64,000 nt of DNA from Amaurobius ferox (Eukaryota; Arthropoda; Arachnida; Araneae; Amaurobiidae), in contig OX578134.1 in NCBI GenBank assembly GCA_951213105.1, forward strand, positions 142,676,450 through 142,740,449. The letters are read 5' to 3'. Below the pieces are notes generated by a model. That model was not told the origin of the DNA, made no database searches, and was given only the letters and a program-made list of their open reading frames with translations. The position numbers and the translations under genes are program-made. This document shows, piece after piece, positions 45,222-58,724 of the stretch (positions within the stretch are counted from its first letter, which is position 1; every line of letters begins with the position of its first letter).

Positions 45222-45530
45222 ACCAAATAACTGAATATATCTTGAATTATCTGCTCGTTGCCACATCATTTCGCCTGAAGTCAAGATACGCCCTCCCTAT
45301 CTCTATTGGTTGCTTCTGAGTGCGATGGAGCCACACTGCTTGACTGGCTACTTTATTATCTAATGATGCTTGGTTTACGCCTTGGCCCCAAAGAGATTTT
45401 GCCCCAACCACATCTGCGATTTATGTGAACTGCATTTATGGGGTTCATGACCTCCCTGACCAAGACTGTCCTTAAAATGGTGCCTACGAGTCTTCTCTCT
45501 GTTTCATTGTAAGCATCCTATAAAACTTAA
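45222..45530 (-). repeat. Family E dispersed repeat, copy E1
   Basis: The minus strand reads GAGAAGACTCGTAGGCACCA, GGGAGGTCATGAACCCC, TTCACATAAATCGCAGATGT, GGTTGGGGCAAAATCTCTTT, AACCAAGCATCATTAGATAA, CAACCAATAGAGATAG and GGCGAAATGATGTGGCAACG. All recur in E2 at 56228-56545. Non-coding; class unknown. Confidence 0.85.
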
Positions 45531-45784
45531 AACTGCATAAATGCCTCCTGGGCTCACATTCTCCCTTCGCACAAATAACACAAAAATCACCATTGAAATT
45601 CTGACCTAATGAAACATTTCCTGAAAAAATTAGAAATACATTAGTCGGGCATATATTTTTAAAATGTTATTCAAAAGTTTAGAAAATCTACTGCTTTAAG
45701 AAAATATGTTTGATTGGCATATTTCAGAGATGAAGATGTCCAAGAATATTAAAACAACAATATTCCATTATATTCTGAACAAAG

Positions 45785-46215
45785 AAGTTGTAATACAAAA
45801 AGTTTATCTCAAACTTTTCAATGCAATGCTTTTGAAGAGCACACAGAAATGGAAAGCTCACGAGAATTACAGTACTCAGAATTCTTCAGCAAAGATAAGA
45901 AAACAAGAGAAAACTTTAGAACGAACGCAGTTCCAATATATTTTAAAATCCTTTTCATCTCCTTAGATGAAATACAGTCTTTGTATAAAATATTTATAAG
46001 AGAGTAAGATTTTTCTCTTTTATGTTTATAACTTCAAATTCTACAATTCGTATGTGCATATGTGTAGAAACGTCTGTTGAATATTTCTTTTTCAGAAGAA
46101 TTTTCTTGCTCAACATGTACAAAATTCAAAGATTGAAAGTGAGTCGGATTGCTTGAATTTTTCAATCGGATCCTCACTCTGTTAAAGGAAGGATTCTTCT
46201 TTCGGGGATTTAAGA
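45785..46215 (+). repeat. Family F dispersed repeat, copy F3
   Basis: CTTTTCAATGCAATGCTTTT, AAGCTCACGAGAATTACAGT, AAGAAAACAAGAGAAAACTT, CAGTCTTTGTATAAAATATT and AGATTGAAAGTGAGTCGGAT. It bridges F1 (3' half) and F2 (5' half), showing that those two belong to one family. Confidence 0.75.
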
Positions 46216-46854
46216 CTTGTGTAGGAAAGTGTATAATGCTTAAAGAAGGGAACATTTTTAGTTATCGTTTGTGTTATAAATCAATTCATGTGTATTTATA
46301 TGAACTAAACAATTTTAACTGAAGCTCTATTGGTGTCTTAAACGATAGTGCAGATCAGTCAGAATTGTGAGATGTGTATATTGTCTTATCTCAGCATAGC
46401 AAGTTCCAGCGTTAGCAATGCTTCAAGCAACTCAAAATGTTATATAATGCTTTTTATTTAGCAGTAGAACTTGATATAATAAGCATTCATTATGGTGTAC
46501 GAATACATAACACAAACACTACAGTAGAGACATCAGAAGGAAGAAATACAATAAAGCATAGAACATAACATTTAAGAACGAAGCAAAATTTAAAAGTAAA
46601 CTGTAGATCTAAAATGTCAATCAGGCTGTTTAGAGCCTTTATCATCTTTTTTGCTCACCAAAATCGTTCATAAATGTTACCCACCAGAGCAGGTGTAATG
46701 TTATTACATTATAGATTGGCATTATATTATATAATGTTAATCCATAATTGATTTAATTTAAAGGACTATCTTTTGTACATTTTACATTTATAGAAATGAA
46801 ACAGATTGAAGTACAGGCTAATTTCTAAATATTCATGTGACGATATCATTGACT
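46216..46854. other. Intergenic, no feature seen
   Basis: AT-rich, with a local TATATTATATAATG dyad near 46725. Confidence 0.5.
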
Positions 46855-47645
46855 TAAAGTTCCGCCTTTGCCTTCTTTTTCAATACTAGGGAACTCCGCC
46901 CCAGTTCGCTCCGCTCGCTAAACCCCCTTCGGGGGGCTTTGTCTCCTACTCGTTGCGCTCGCAGAGCTCGCTTCATATCCATCTTTCCTAAAAATTCTAC
47001 TTTCTAAAATCTATTTTCTATCCCTGCCTATTTTCTCCAGGAGGGAAAAGCAGAGATTTCCCTTTGCCCAGGGAATCCAAAAAGTGAATTCCTTGATCAT
47101 GAACTCAGTTCGTGAGCTATTTCATGCCAAAATAAAGTTTAAATCGATAAACGGTTTATTTCATAGTGATACCCTATTATTTATCTATAAATGTACCAGA
47201 TATCATATTTTTGTGTCCTATACTTTTTACGGTACGAGACAGAGAATTTGCTAGACTTGCCGATACGAAAAAAAAGTTCACTTCAGAAGTGCATAAAAAG
47301 TAAAATATCTAAAAAACTACATCGAAAATGAAAAAGAAGCTCTGTCCTGCAAAACAACACTCTTATAGGTCCCTTCTTACAGAAATTCGTGGACTTGCTA
47401 TTGTTAATCTATCCAGAATGCGAACTCGCTGCTCAAATATTTTGTCTTTGATTTTGACATTAAATATTTCTTAAACTACAATATATATAAAAAAAATGAT
47501 TTATTTCAACATATTCCCGAAAGCTATTTATACAAGGGTACCAAATTTTATGTTTCTCTATGCAACAGTTTTTGCGGTACGAAGCAAAGAATTTCGAGAA
47601 AAGGGAAATTTGTCAAACAACGCCCGCTACGTCGGCGGCGTCACC
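46855..47645 (-). repeat. Family C copy C3 (inverted)
   Basis: Near full length. It starts at the family's G+C-rich distal end (AGTTCGCTCCGCTCGC, CCCCCTTCGGGGGGC hairpin, TTGCGCTCGCAGAGCTCGC), then TTTTCTCCAGGAGGGAAAA, AAATCGATAAACGGTTTATT, TACGGTACGAGACAGAGAAT, GTCTTTGATTTTGACATTAA and ATTTTATGTTTCTCTATGC, and reaches the CGGCGGCGTC end. Its counterpart C4 lies about 2 kb away in the opposite orientation. Confidence 0.85.
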
Positions 47646-49374
47646 TACTTTGTTTTGAATATAAGGAGATTATTAGAAACAGATTTAATCAAAATTGATA
47701 TATATATAATTTGAAAATTTGAAAATATATGACAATTTTATTTATATGTAAATAAACACATGTCTGGTGCATATAAACATGTAGTTTGAGAAATGAGTTG
47801 ATATGTATATTTCATTTAAATCAGGTCACCTACCTACCTTAACCGTAACAAAATTAAAAACACAATTAAATATGGGTATTAAATGTTTTGTTTTTATAAT
47901 TAAAATTATCACCTCAATATTCTTCATTTATATCGCAATAGATCTTGCATATATTATTTTCTTACATAATTTTTAATAAAGCAGTATCAAAATAAATGCA
48001 TTTAATTATTTAAAAAACGTACCAAAAGATTATATAGATCTTTATATCAATTTATGAAATTACTTGGAATTCAAAACCAAATAAGGAAATTTACTACTGA
48101 AACCTAATTTAATTGATTCAGACATTAACTACATAAAATATAATACAATGATAATACAAAAAGACTAAATAACACATAGGTTCAGTCGGATGCTAAGAAA
48201 ATATAACAAAATGATATATATTATGCAGATTGAACAGCAAATAATATACAAAATAAAATATATAAAATAAGAAAATGATTGAAATATATAAACTAAAATT
48301 AAATATTGAGGGGGAAGTATAGAAATAGTACATTCCGTATTTTCATGCAAATGAAAATACAATTGATGTTATGTGGAAAATTTAAACATTTAATGATTCC
48401 TGAACAACTTAATATTATTGTAACACAAATGTTAAAAAATCAAAAAAATCCATCAAATGTGTGAAGATTTGGGAATATAAATGTGATCGATATTATAGGT
48501 ATCGAATTATTTTTCTGAAACGACAACTTAACCAATGAAAGGCTTTGTAAAATATTATTTTTAGTAAAGACCGAAATGTGCTTAATATACCTTCAAATAC
48601 TAAAAATTGCATAATTTCCTTTAGCTGTACTGGAATATAAGCTGAAATATTATTTCGAAATTATCTAAAAATCCACAAGAATTATCGCGTATAACACAAT
48701 TTGCAGATACACATAAAAATATGCAGACATCAATTAAAAAAAGAAGAGCTTTTATAATTTGTTTTGTTTCAAAAATTGCGAAACAAAATATTTTTCAGTA
48801 AAACATAACTTTCTGGATAGTATGAATATATGTATAATTCAACACAAATATCCATACTATAATTTATAAATAATCTAGATTAAATGCATTATGGGATTGG
48901 ACATGACAGGAGCCATAAGACATTTATAATATTGAACACAAAATATATTTCAATTAATAATGACGGGTTCTGGTTTTTTTAAATAGAACGTTTCAGCGAT
49001 ATTTACCTATGGACGAAACAAAGTTTTGGATAGCTTAATAACAGTCAGCATACACAAAATATAATGTTTTTAATAATCATTATATTTCAAACTTATTAAT
49101 GAAATATTTATTATGTACGGTCTACGTGTTTGTTAAGCATAAATAATTATATTTCAGATAAAAAGAGATAATAAAATATACATCATATATATTTTATTAT
49201 AACTGAACGATTGCTTTATTATAATTCTTTAAAAAATATATAATATCTTTAACCCAATGAATTAGAAATCACTTTAACACAAATAATATGTATCATATAC
49301 CTTTACTGTTGTTTTGTGAATATGATTTGCAATCTACCGTTTTGTGAATATTCAAGCAGAATACAAATTCAATC
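47646..49374. other. Intergenic, about 1.7 kb
   Basis: Very AT-rich, no coding or repeat relation recognised. It lies between the inverted C3 and C4 copies. Confidence 0.5.
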
Positions 49375-49545
49375 AGGAGAAAGCATTGAGGATCAGGATT
49401 TCAATAGATAACAAATTGATTTCGATTCATACAGGAACACTTTATTGATTGCTAAATCGGTTCCGTTTGATGAACAATTATCACTTCAAAGCAAATGCTC
49501 CTTCACCTAATAGAGATCTACATATATTTGGAGGTACTATAGTAG
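49375..49545 (+). repeat. Family H dispersed repeat, copy H3
   Basis: GAGGATCAGGATTTCAATAG, ATAACAAATTGATTTCGATT and ATATTTGGAGGTACT align with H2. It is the most diverged of the three. Confidence 0.45.
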
Positions 49546-49677
49546 GAGCTGCTGATGACATAGTGTTTGTGGAAAACGTCCTTTCACAATCAGTCATTTG
49601 ATCCATATGCAAGAGCAATCAAGTTCGATGGACGTACAAATAAATATGTTTTTGATTTCTAAATTGTGCTTTATAAT

Positions 49678-50448
49678 AATCTCTCTATATTAAAAAAGTT
49701 GCTGCCGCCGCTGCTGTTTGACAAATTTCTCGTTTCTCGAGATTCTTTACGTCCAACCGCAAGAATTATTGTATATAAAAATATGGAATTTGGTACACTT
49801 CTAGAAAAAATTTAGGAAATACGCTGAAGTAAATCATTTTTATATATATATTGTAGTTTAAGAAATATTTAATGTCAAAGACAAAATATTTGAGCTGGGA
49901 ATTCGCGTCCTGGATATATTAACAATAGCAAGACCACGAATTTTTGCAGACAGGTACCTACATGTGTGAATTATTTTTACAGGACGGAGCCTCTTCATTA
50001 ATTTCGATGTAGTTTTTGAAGTATTTTACTTTTTATGCACTTCTGAAATTAACTTTTTATTTTCGTATCGGTGCGTCTAGTGAATTCTCTGTCTCGTACC
50101 GTAAAATGTATATCATAAAAAATATGAAATTTGGTATATTTATAAAGACATAATAGGATAACATGATGACATAAACCGTTTATCGATTTAAACTTTATTT
50201 TGGCATGAGAAAACTCTCGAAGCAAACTCGTGATCAAGGAAATCAGTTTTTAGATTCCCTGGCTAAGGAAAATTCCTGATTTTCCCTCCTGCCGAAAATA
50301 GGCAGAGATAGAAAAGAGATTTTTGAAAGTAGAATTTTCAGTAAAGATGGATATGAAGTGAGCTCTGCGAGCGCAGCGAATAGGAAGCGAAGCCTCCTGA
50401 AGGGGGTTGCACGACCGAAGCAACTAGTGTAGTAGTAGAGTCCCCTAT
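49678..50448 (+). repeat. Family C copy C4
   Basis: TCTCTATATTAAAAAAGTTG, the triplet head CTGCCGCCGCTGCTGTTTGA, TTCTCGTTTCTCGAGATTC, GGAATTTGGTACACTTCTAG, TTTAATGTCAAAGACAAAAT, TGCACTTCTGAAATTAACTT, CTGTCTCGTACCGTAAAATG, AAACCGTTTATCGATTTAAA, AATAGGCAGAGATAGAAAAG, AGCTCTGCGAGCGCAGCGAA and CCTGAAGGGGGTTGC. This is the best reference copy for the family. No transposase or reverse transcriptase is encoded. Confidence 0.85.
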
Positions 50449-53400
50449 TAAAATAAAAATTAATAGTAAAATTTTAGAAACTAGATCACTTTTTGGAAAC
50501 TTTGGAAATCAGATGTATTAATTACAAATTAAATGTTACATTTTATTCTAAATATGTAATATAATCACTTATATGATAGATATATGACGGACGCAAAAGT
50601 GTTTACAATTTATGATCTGATTTATGAGAGCATTAGACGCGGCTTTCCATCTGTCATTGTAAAATACATTTTTCTAATAGATGCAAGATTGTTGTCTATA
50701 GTGTTTGTTTAAGCTTCAAATGCAGGAATTTAAAATACAACAAATCAACGATAAAAATCGATTTAAGTACTTTTTTTCAGCAGTTGAACACTCTACATCC
50801 TACATTTAAATTATAGAGAGCATAAACGTGTGTATCTGTCTATTGTGAATGCAATTGTTGGATTTTGAATTGTGGTTGGGTTACAGAATACAGAGCACAG
50901 GAAGTGATTCTCAAACAAAACGTGTTTTGTAAATTTGTAAAGTAAAAGCAGCAGCTTCTTATTTTACTATTCGTCCCCAAAGCTGTCATTACGAATACAT
51001 CGCATTGAAATTTCAATATAGATAAATGTTACGTATTATTTCTACGATTGTAATCTCAGATAAAATGAAACTGTTTTGTGAATTTTCCCTCTCTTCTTAT
51101 TCTCAATTTAAAATCCCTGATCTGATACCTTTCATTTATATTAAGCTGCATAATATATTTTAATATTTTTTAAGAACGAAATAAGTTTTATATTGTAATA
51201 CATATTTCCTTTAGTTTGTGTTTTTTTCTGTAAAGTGTAATGTTTGTCAAACTGGTTGCTATGAAATGCTATGTATATTACATGTATACATAAACGACCA
51301 AAGTAAAATCAATGTCAGTATGAGGAGCTTTTCTAATGCCATTTTAAATGTAGATTATATCTTTCAGAATCTGTCGAATTTTTCAAAAGAGAAATTACAT
51401 TAAAATCTAAAACTGCAGATTGAAATCAGTAAATAAAGGGTAGGTGCATACTATATCCAAAATATGTTATGATATATATATAAATAATACATTTTAAAGA
51501 ATTTATCAAATAGAAACAAGTAAATTTTATTTTCTGATCTTTAATACATTCACAGATTGTATAATGATAAAAACAACAAAAAATTCAGAGATTTGAAATC
51601 CGTTAATTAAAAGACGTTTGCAGAAAACATCACAATTATTTTAACAATGCATCTTAATGCAAGTTTCCATATTTGTATGATTATATATGGTATCTATAAT
51701 GTACATTTTAGTAACAATAATTAAATACTTGACATTCCTTCCAAGCATCAATATATTTATTTTAATTTAGTAAGAAATAATTAAAATAATATGATGTGAG
51801 ACTTAATTCACATTAATTAATTTTATTAATTCTTTATCAGTTATGTCAATACCTTTTGATCAATATTTTCTTGTAATAATTCTAAAAAGTGAATATTTAA
51901 TTTTTATAAAAAACTTAACATTTACGATTTCGCACTCGATTTTAAGATGTGTTTGAATTATAATTAATGTGAAGTCTATTAACAGTTTTACATTTTTTCT
52001 ATAACTGTATTATTTTTGGTGAAACCCAACTGCCATTTAAGGTAACCATATTGCAAAATACCGATATTTGTAATTTTAGCACATTATTAAACTACCTGTG
52101 TATTATCAAACAAATATATACATTTTCGGGAATAAAATGTATAGAAGTTTTATGTAAAATCACATTTTTATACCATTAAAACATCTAAATTATTCTCCGG
52201 TGTATATCATGAAATTAAATTCCATAAATATTGAATTTTTTGGAAGGAAATCATCTATGAAAGCAAGCTCTCTAGGCATCATGGCAATATAATTTTACTT
52301 AAGCATTTTATTTTCTGGAAAGTAAATATAGAATATAGAATATTAGATATAGAATGCGAAATCATGCTCAAAATTGAATAGTTATAATTTACGCTACACA
52401 CATATAAATCAAACAAGCGTAAATTAATTTGAACTTAAGAGAATGAGGTATTGAATTTAAATGTGGGAAATTATGCCAAACTATTGGAATTTATCCAACA
52501 TAAGGAAAAGAGCAGAGGGCGGGCAAAAGAGACACAAAGGATAATCTTCAATCTTATTAAATGTTCAAAATTAATTTTTTGTAAGAATTATGCCAAAAAA
52601 AGAGATAAAAACATTAGAAGCGGTAAAGTAATATATTTCTTCTGATGATGATTTTAGTTTTATACTTTGGAAAAAAAACATTTTTATTCCAACTTTTACT
52701 GTTTACAGAAAGTTATATATTAATTTTTGATGACTGTGGAAGCAAGCAAAGCTATAAATAAATTAATGCGTAACAAATATTCTCTCATTATCCTTGCTAA
52801 TTGAATAATTTTAGAAATAAAATAAGAAATATATAAGAAATAATTTCATTAAACAAATTCGTGTTTCTGTAGTCTCTCTAAAATTTAAACGGAATCTTTA
52901 AGCAGTAATATATTACTAAATGTACTATATGATTTTATATTATAAGCAAATGACATTAAGAATTACAAAATTAACTGAGAATGCAAAGTATAATTTATGT
53001 ATTTATCGTCAGTCTTAATACTGAACATCCTGAAACGCTCTGAATTATAAATTCATATTTTTGGACAAAAAATTATTCTTTGTTTCAAATATTTTTCAAT
53101 TACTCTTCTCACTCTCTATTGATTACTTTCTCTAACTTTTTTATTTCTGTTAACCTTATTGTCGTGGGTGAAATTTTTAAGGTGTATAATTAATTTCTTC
53201 CAGAACAATTCAGAAGTATTTTTAACACATATTTTAGTATTTCGTTACATAGAACACCAGATGAGACATCGTTTATGAACAAGTTATTTGTTATATTGCC
53301 AAATGGAGTGATATTCTATTCAAAAGTATACTGCGACACATTTATGTTAGATGCTGAAAAATCCATGAAAATATAACACAAAGAGCTTGTCTAAACTGTA

Positions 53401-54744
53401 TAAGCATAATGTCAAACTCTCGCCTTAAAACGTATCTCTCATCTATTGAAAAGTTATTTTGTCCTAGAAATAATAGGAAGTTTCAGGGAGAATTCGCATA
53501 AAGTTCAAAAATATTATACTAAAAGTGATATAAGTATTTAAATATTAAATACATTTTATATACTGCAAATTATAAAAAGGTGGCAAAATCGCATTAACAG
53601 TTATTAGTATTATACAACAATCATAAAAACATGCACGAAATGATATGAAATTTAACGTCCTTTATGGAAAGTTAAAATTATAATTTTAATGAGTAGCGCT
53701 TGGAAGAATATTACACATACTTGGGTAAATATTTTACACATTTTTTTAAATTAGAACTCTAATTTTAACTATTCATCATTTTACATATTAGAATTTCATA
53801 AACATATATAAATATATTCTTCATGAATCCAAATTTTGTTAAGAAAAATTACCGAAACTAATTAACCCACCGTCGAAAATACCACTGTTAGGCAACACTA
53901 ATTTTGTAGTAAAGTAACTTTAACCTTGCAACGGTCAGTTGCATAACAGCAGGAAAGTACTCAATCTTATCATCCATCAGTGGTGCACAAGGTTCTTTAA
54001 TATAAGTTTGGGCACTCATCTCGGCAACTAATCGAAAAGTTGTTAACTGGACGACACCGGAATTACATTTTGTCATTCGTAATGTCACAGTCCAGAGCAA
54101 ACTTTGAGAGAAGATGTTAAAACACAAACAGTTCTCGCATTATTTCAGTTCAAAATTGTTTGTTAATTTTGAAGTGATAATATACGGACGTAATCAACTT
54201 CCGCGAAGATTTCAAATTGTGCCATGCATACGGAATTAAGTGATGTTTAAGGAAATTTAATGGTATCTGTGGAATAAAATGGCAGTCTCCGTTAGTAAGT
54301 TTGGTCAAATTTGAGAGCCTGAGAACAAGATACACGCGTTGTTACTTCCCATGTCATCATATGCGCATTGCCAAGTAAAAATATTGAAATCAGTCATGCC
54401 CGGGATAAGCATTCCCTGGTGGTGGACTTTGGTTTAGCTGTTGTTATATCTAATCATCACGGAATAAAAGCTGAGATAATCATCGGAGATTGAACTCGTT
54501 CGACTAAGCATTTTAAGATTTTTCTGGTTGAAGTATTTAGTGCAAAACTATTAATGATCGAGGAATCATTTTAGCCCCATGAACCATTGTTTAACCGATT
54601 ATGATTTTGAGTTCATGGTTTCGAGATAATGGTTACACGATCAATGCAACATTGTCTACAGGTGATTTGTGACCAGTTGCAAACTTAAATACTTGAATCC
54701 TATTTTTTGAAAAGTATTATTTAGAAATAGTTCTAAATACTTGT
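50449..54744. other. Intergenic, about 4.3 kb
   Basis: The longest stretch without a supported feature. It is AT-rich throughout, with short frames only (for example 52451-52645 and 53888-54127), none with a recognisable domain. No tandem array was seen. Confidence 0.5.
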
Positions 54745-54880
54745 AAATACTATTGCTGCCCCAACCAGAAAACGAGCCATAGATCTTTCTACTGTCCGAC
54801 AGACGCTCTACCGTGGAGCAACTAAGACGAGATTACAAACACTTATCTTCGAAGTGGACTTCGCGTATTTAACATAACAT
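54745..54880 (-). mobile_element. tRNA-like SINE head, degenerate
   Basis: The minus strand contains TTAGTTGCTCCACGGTAGAG (A-box-like, plus 54804-54823) and a weak B-box-like CTGGTTGGGGC (plus about 54758-54770). Upstream, GAAGTCCACTTCGAAGATAA is shared with the element at 58160-58480, so the two form one family. No intact tRNA is present. Confidence 0.6.
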
Positions 54881-55236
54881 TTATAGCCTAATATTTTTAA
54901 ACCCAATTTTAATGCTTTTTTCACAAAGGTACTGAACATAAAACTCGTGAATCTGAAGGATGTTAATCTGTACTGTAAAGATACATATTGACCATTTAAT
55001 GTCAGAAAATTTTACACATCTATTACTTTTTAATATTGTTCTAAATTTGTGAAAACCCATTTTCCATACTATTGTTATAATAAAAAAACTTATCTCAAAA
55101 CATATATTTTTCAGGATATACCACAGATAGAGCTTAGATATTGACTGATTTGTATTTGGCATTAAATTCGTATGAAAATAGGTAATTCACTCATTACCGT
55201 TTCTTATATTTTCTGTTAAAATATGTCCCCTAAAAC

Positions 55237-55267
<31 letters not shown>

Positions 55268-55984
55268 AACCTTCTACAAATACTCAGCACACGCTGGTAC
55301 ATTTGATTATATTTGATTTTTATATGTGATTTCTTATATATTTGATCCAATTTATATTTTCTTCTACGTTGGGTCATGTGCATTATTTCTGTAATACAAT
55401 TTACAGTAATGCACATCGAAACGTAGAATCCGTATTAACGAAACATACATGGATCTTGATATAATACATGGTTTTGGAAATGCTTTTCACTTTATTCAAT
55501 TTTTTCAATTTCAAAAAAAAAAAATGGGATCTAGATAAAGTCTAGCTCATCGTGCAAAACAATGTTTCTGTTTTGCAACTTTTCATCTTAAACACATTTC
55601 TTACATTTACACCATGTATGTTTATTCAGGGAACAAGAGGATTAGTGTCTTAAGTACCTACATTACATATATGATTTATATAAAAAGAAATTCATCTTAA
55701 TGAGTAGTTGCAAAAAAAATTGTCACACATCTTTACCACATGTAATTCTTATTCCATTCCTTATGGAACATGGAAAAAGGGATATTTTATACCAATGTAG
55801 TACCTGTTTTATTTATAATGTTTACTTATTATGTTTTTTTTAAATATTTAACGGCTTGTCGTATAGTATTTTTGATGTCATATTTACATTTTAGTCCATC
55901 TTTTTTTAATTTTACTATACCGAACATTTTCTATTAATGATCAATCTCAGATATATATAATACAAGTAAAATAAAAATTCTTCA
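54881..55984. other. Intergenic, no feature seen
   Basis: AT-rich. TACGTTGGGTCATGTGCATT and AATGCACATCGAAACGTAG (about 55364-55425) form a loose inverted pair. Confidence 0.45.
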
Positions 55985-56042
<58 letters not shown>

Positions 56043-56086
56043 TAAATATGTATAAATATATATAAATAAATAAATAAATAAATATA

Positions 56087-56171
<85 letters not shown>

Positions 56172-56226
56172 CTATATATATATATATTTATTTATTTATA
56201 TATTTATATATATATATATATATATA
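55985..56226. repeat. Long compound (TA)n tract
   Basis: About 240 bases of TA dinucleotides broken by TATGTATA, AATAAATAAATAAATA and TATGTGTGTGTC. The longest simple repeat in the window, directly abutting family E copy E2. Confidence 0.95.
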
Positions 56227-56227
56227 T

Positions 56228-56545
56228 TTCAGATTTATACGACATGTACACGAAACACAGCGCAGACTCGTAGGCGCCATTTTATGATAGTTTTGACCCG
56301 GGAGGTCATGATCCCAGTAAATTCAACTCACATAAATCGCAGGTGTGGTTGGGGCAAGGAAATCTCCTTGGGGTCAAAGCTTAAACCAAGCAGCATTGGA
56401 TAATAAGGTGGCCAATAAAAAAGTGTTGCTACATCTCTCTGAGGAGAACCAATAGAGATACTTGTGTTTATGGACCTCAGGCGAAGTGATGTGGCAACAA
56501 GTAGAGATTTTTAAGATATATTCAAGAAATTAAAAAGCTAGGAAT
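56228..56545 (+). repeat. Family E dispersed repeat, copy E2
   Basis: GCAGACTCGTAGGCGCCATT, CGGGAGGTCATGATCCCAG, ACTCACATAAATCGCAGGTG, GGTTGGGGCAAGGAAATCTC, AACCAAGCAGCATTGGATAA and AGGCGAAGTGATGTGGCAAC match E1. Its left edge lies at the TA tract. Confidence 0.85.
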
Positions 56546-56584
56546 CTCCCAGAAGGTTGTGGTGTTTTAGTTAATTGAGAGGCA

Positions 56585-56760
56585 ATGACCGTCCAAGAGT
56601 GTTGTATACAATTGGTAGTGATGTCTGTCCAAGAGCGTGCTTTCAAAGTCAATTAGAGGCTAGGCATTTCCAAGTGTTTTATTCAGAAAATTGCAGTCCA
56701 GAATGTCCAAGAGTGTGCTTTAACTAAATCGGAGTCCAGAGTGTCCAAGACGACAAACAG
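56585..56760 (+). repeat. Spaced GTCCAAGAGTGT repeats
   Basis: TGTCCAAGAGTGTGCTTTAA-like words occur about five times at irregular spacing (about 56591, 56627, 56668, 56707, 56739). Probably the tail of the preceding repeat or a young minisatellite. Confidence 0.65.
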
Positions 56761-58159
56761 AGGCATGTGCAAATCTGCATATATATTAGGTCAGATATAT
56801 GATTTCGGGCATAATATAAAATCCTCGTCTGCCCCTTAACAGTGTTTTTAAAATTAATGTAAGTTTAACCGTAACAATAATGTGTTAATAAATAAAATTA
56901 CCTAATATAAAATTACCTAATAGTTCTGTCAAAATTGTAGAGTACGCCCCATTTGCCATAAGAAAGCTCCTTCACAACGATTTTTTATTTATTCAAAGAG
57001 GCTTTTGATAAGACTACTCGAAGGAAAATATAAACGGCACGAGAGTCAAAATGATATTTAATTTTTCTTCTCGATTTTGATTTTTTCTTTACTAAATAAA
57101 TATTTTTAATTTGAATATTTTCCACTAGATATAATATTAGAAATTTGTTTTCAGAGACGGTTGAAACAGTAAGCATAGCGTTGGAATAATAATTTATTTT
57201 TTACAGTATCTACTAAAAACTAATGTGTCCATAGTGCGTTTCTGTTTGCAAAAAAAAAAAAAAAAAGTCTCAAAAATAATGTTATTTTAGAAACATTTAT
57301 GTCATTAATATTTTTTTAACCGTCATTAAAGAGTAAGGTCTCAAAAGAAGTAAATTGAAATTTCATGTAATCATTTATAAATGTTAGTTGGTAAAAAATA
57401 ACTTAAAATTCAAACAGCATTCATACATGTTCCTGAGTTTTAAAGTTTATCTACAATTTATGCATTAAGAAACGGAATATATTTGTATTTAGTCGTTTTT
57501 ATATATGTTTTAAAATACTTTTATGGTATTTTGTTACACTTTGTAAATAATAAATAAATAAATTAAGTACTACATGAAACGTATATTTTAAATGCATCAA
57601 CTTTTAATTTCTTTTCTATAAATTCATATACATATACACACCCAATTACAATTTTAGGGGGAAAAATCCCAGATGTTCTAAAATATGAAATTTTATTTTA
57701 AATAAAGAAAACAATATTTAAATAGTCTTTTTCTTAGATATGATTGGACAGAATTAAATAATTTTGCAGTCCACTGTTACTTAAGTAAGGTCTACTTTTA
57801 CCAGTATCCACAGTTAAATCATATTGATAATCGTTGCTGCAGTTTAAAATACAATGGAACTGTTTTTGTTTTGTTTATCCAGGAGCATTTCTACTCAATT
57901 ATTACAAATACTCATGAATTGAACAACGCTCTTATGGATCTAAAAGCAAAGGACATATAGGTCGACAACTGGTGTAAATTGCAGCTCACGAAACAGCCCA
58001 TGAACAAAAAATATATCCCATGATGGGGAGAATACCTGTATGATTCTAGTGAACTTGTAAATATATTTCTTAATTAAAAAATATTCCAACATCCACCGAT
58101 TGATTTAGAATTTCATTTTTTAAAAGATAAGTCTCAAGGGAATTTTTTTATTTCTTTTT
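56761..58159. other. Intergenic, no feature seen
   Basis: AT-rich with an A run at about 57250-57266. No gene or repeat relation recognised. Confidence 0.5.
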
Positions 58160-58480
58160 GATTTCTCAGTATCGGCACAATATATAACACCAAAAATAAA
58201 ATTTTGGAAAAAGTGATAAAAAACATAATTTTGCATTGACAATGCAGAAGTCTATTTCGACAACAAAACGGCCTTCATCAGAATAAGAGAGAAGAGTCAA
58301 AATAAACAATAAAAAATGTATACATTTTGCTGTAATGATTGTGTAAAGTATCGGGTCCCTACCGGGGCTCAACCCACAATCGATATTTTTACTGACCAGC
58401 CGACGATTTCCAAATTGAACTATTGAGACTAACTTGCAAGCTCTTCTCGTCGAAGTGGACTTTGCAATAGCCCCATTCTA
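58160..58480 (-). mobile_element. tRNA-derived SINE
   Basis: The minus strand shows an A-box-like GTCTCAATAGTTCAATTTGG (plus 58411-58430), then ATCGTCGGCTGGTCAG where an anticodon arm would lie, and a B-box GGGTTGAGCCCCGGTAGG (plus 58358-58375). Overall this resembles a Lys-type tRNA, but without a closed acceptor stem. Its downstream body holds TTCTGATGAAGGCCGTTTTG and TTGTCGAAATAGACTTCTGC. The upstream module AAGTCCACTTCGACGAGAAG is shared with 54745-54880. Confidence 0.7.
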
Positions 58481-58724
58481 GTACCATATTGACGTGCAAC
58501 TTGACAACCTTACTGACCACATTCTGTTATTTTAACTCAAATAAGACTCCTGATTAGAAAGTGGCGCTCAATATCCCAGAGTCCACTGACTCTATGCTAT
58601 TTTTAATAGAGTCACTTTCAGACCTCTAACATCATTGCACTAACCTGCAGTGTTAATTATTTAGGGCGTAATAGTATAGAATATTGCTGTTCCAGAAGAG
58701 GTAGAATCGCGTATACTCTATATA

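Noticed and set aside
54745..58480. Functional tRNA genes
   Set aside because: The A- and B-box-like heads cannot be folded into closed cloverleafs with an acceptor stem, and they are repeated with shared flanks, as expected for SINEs.
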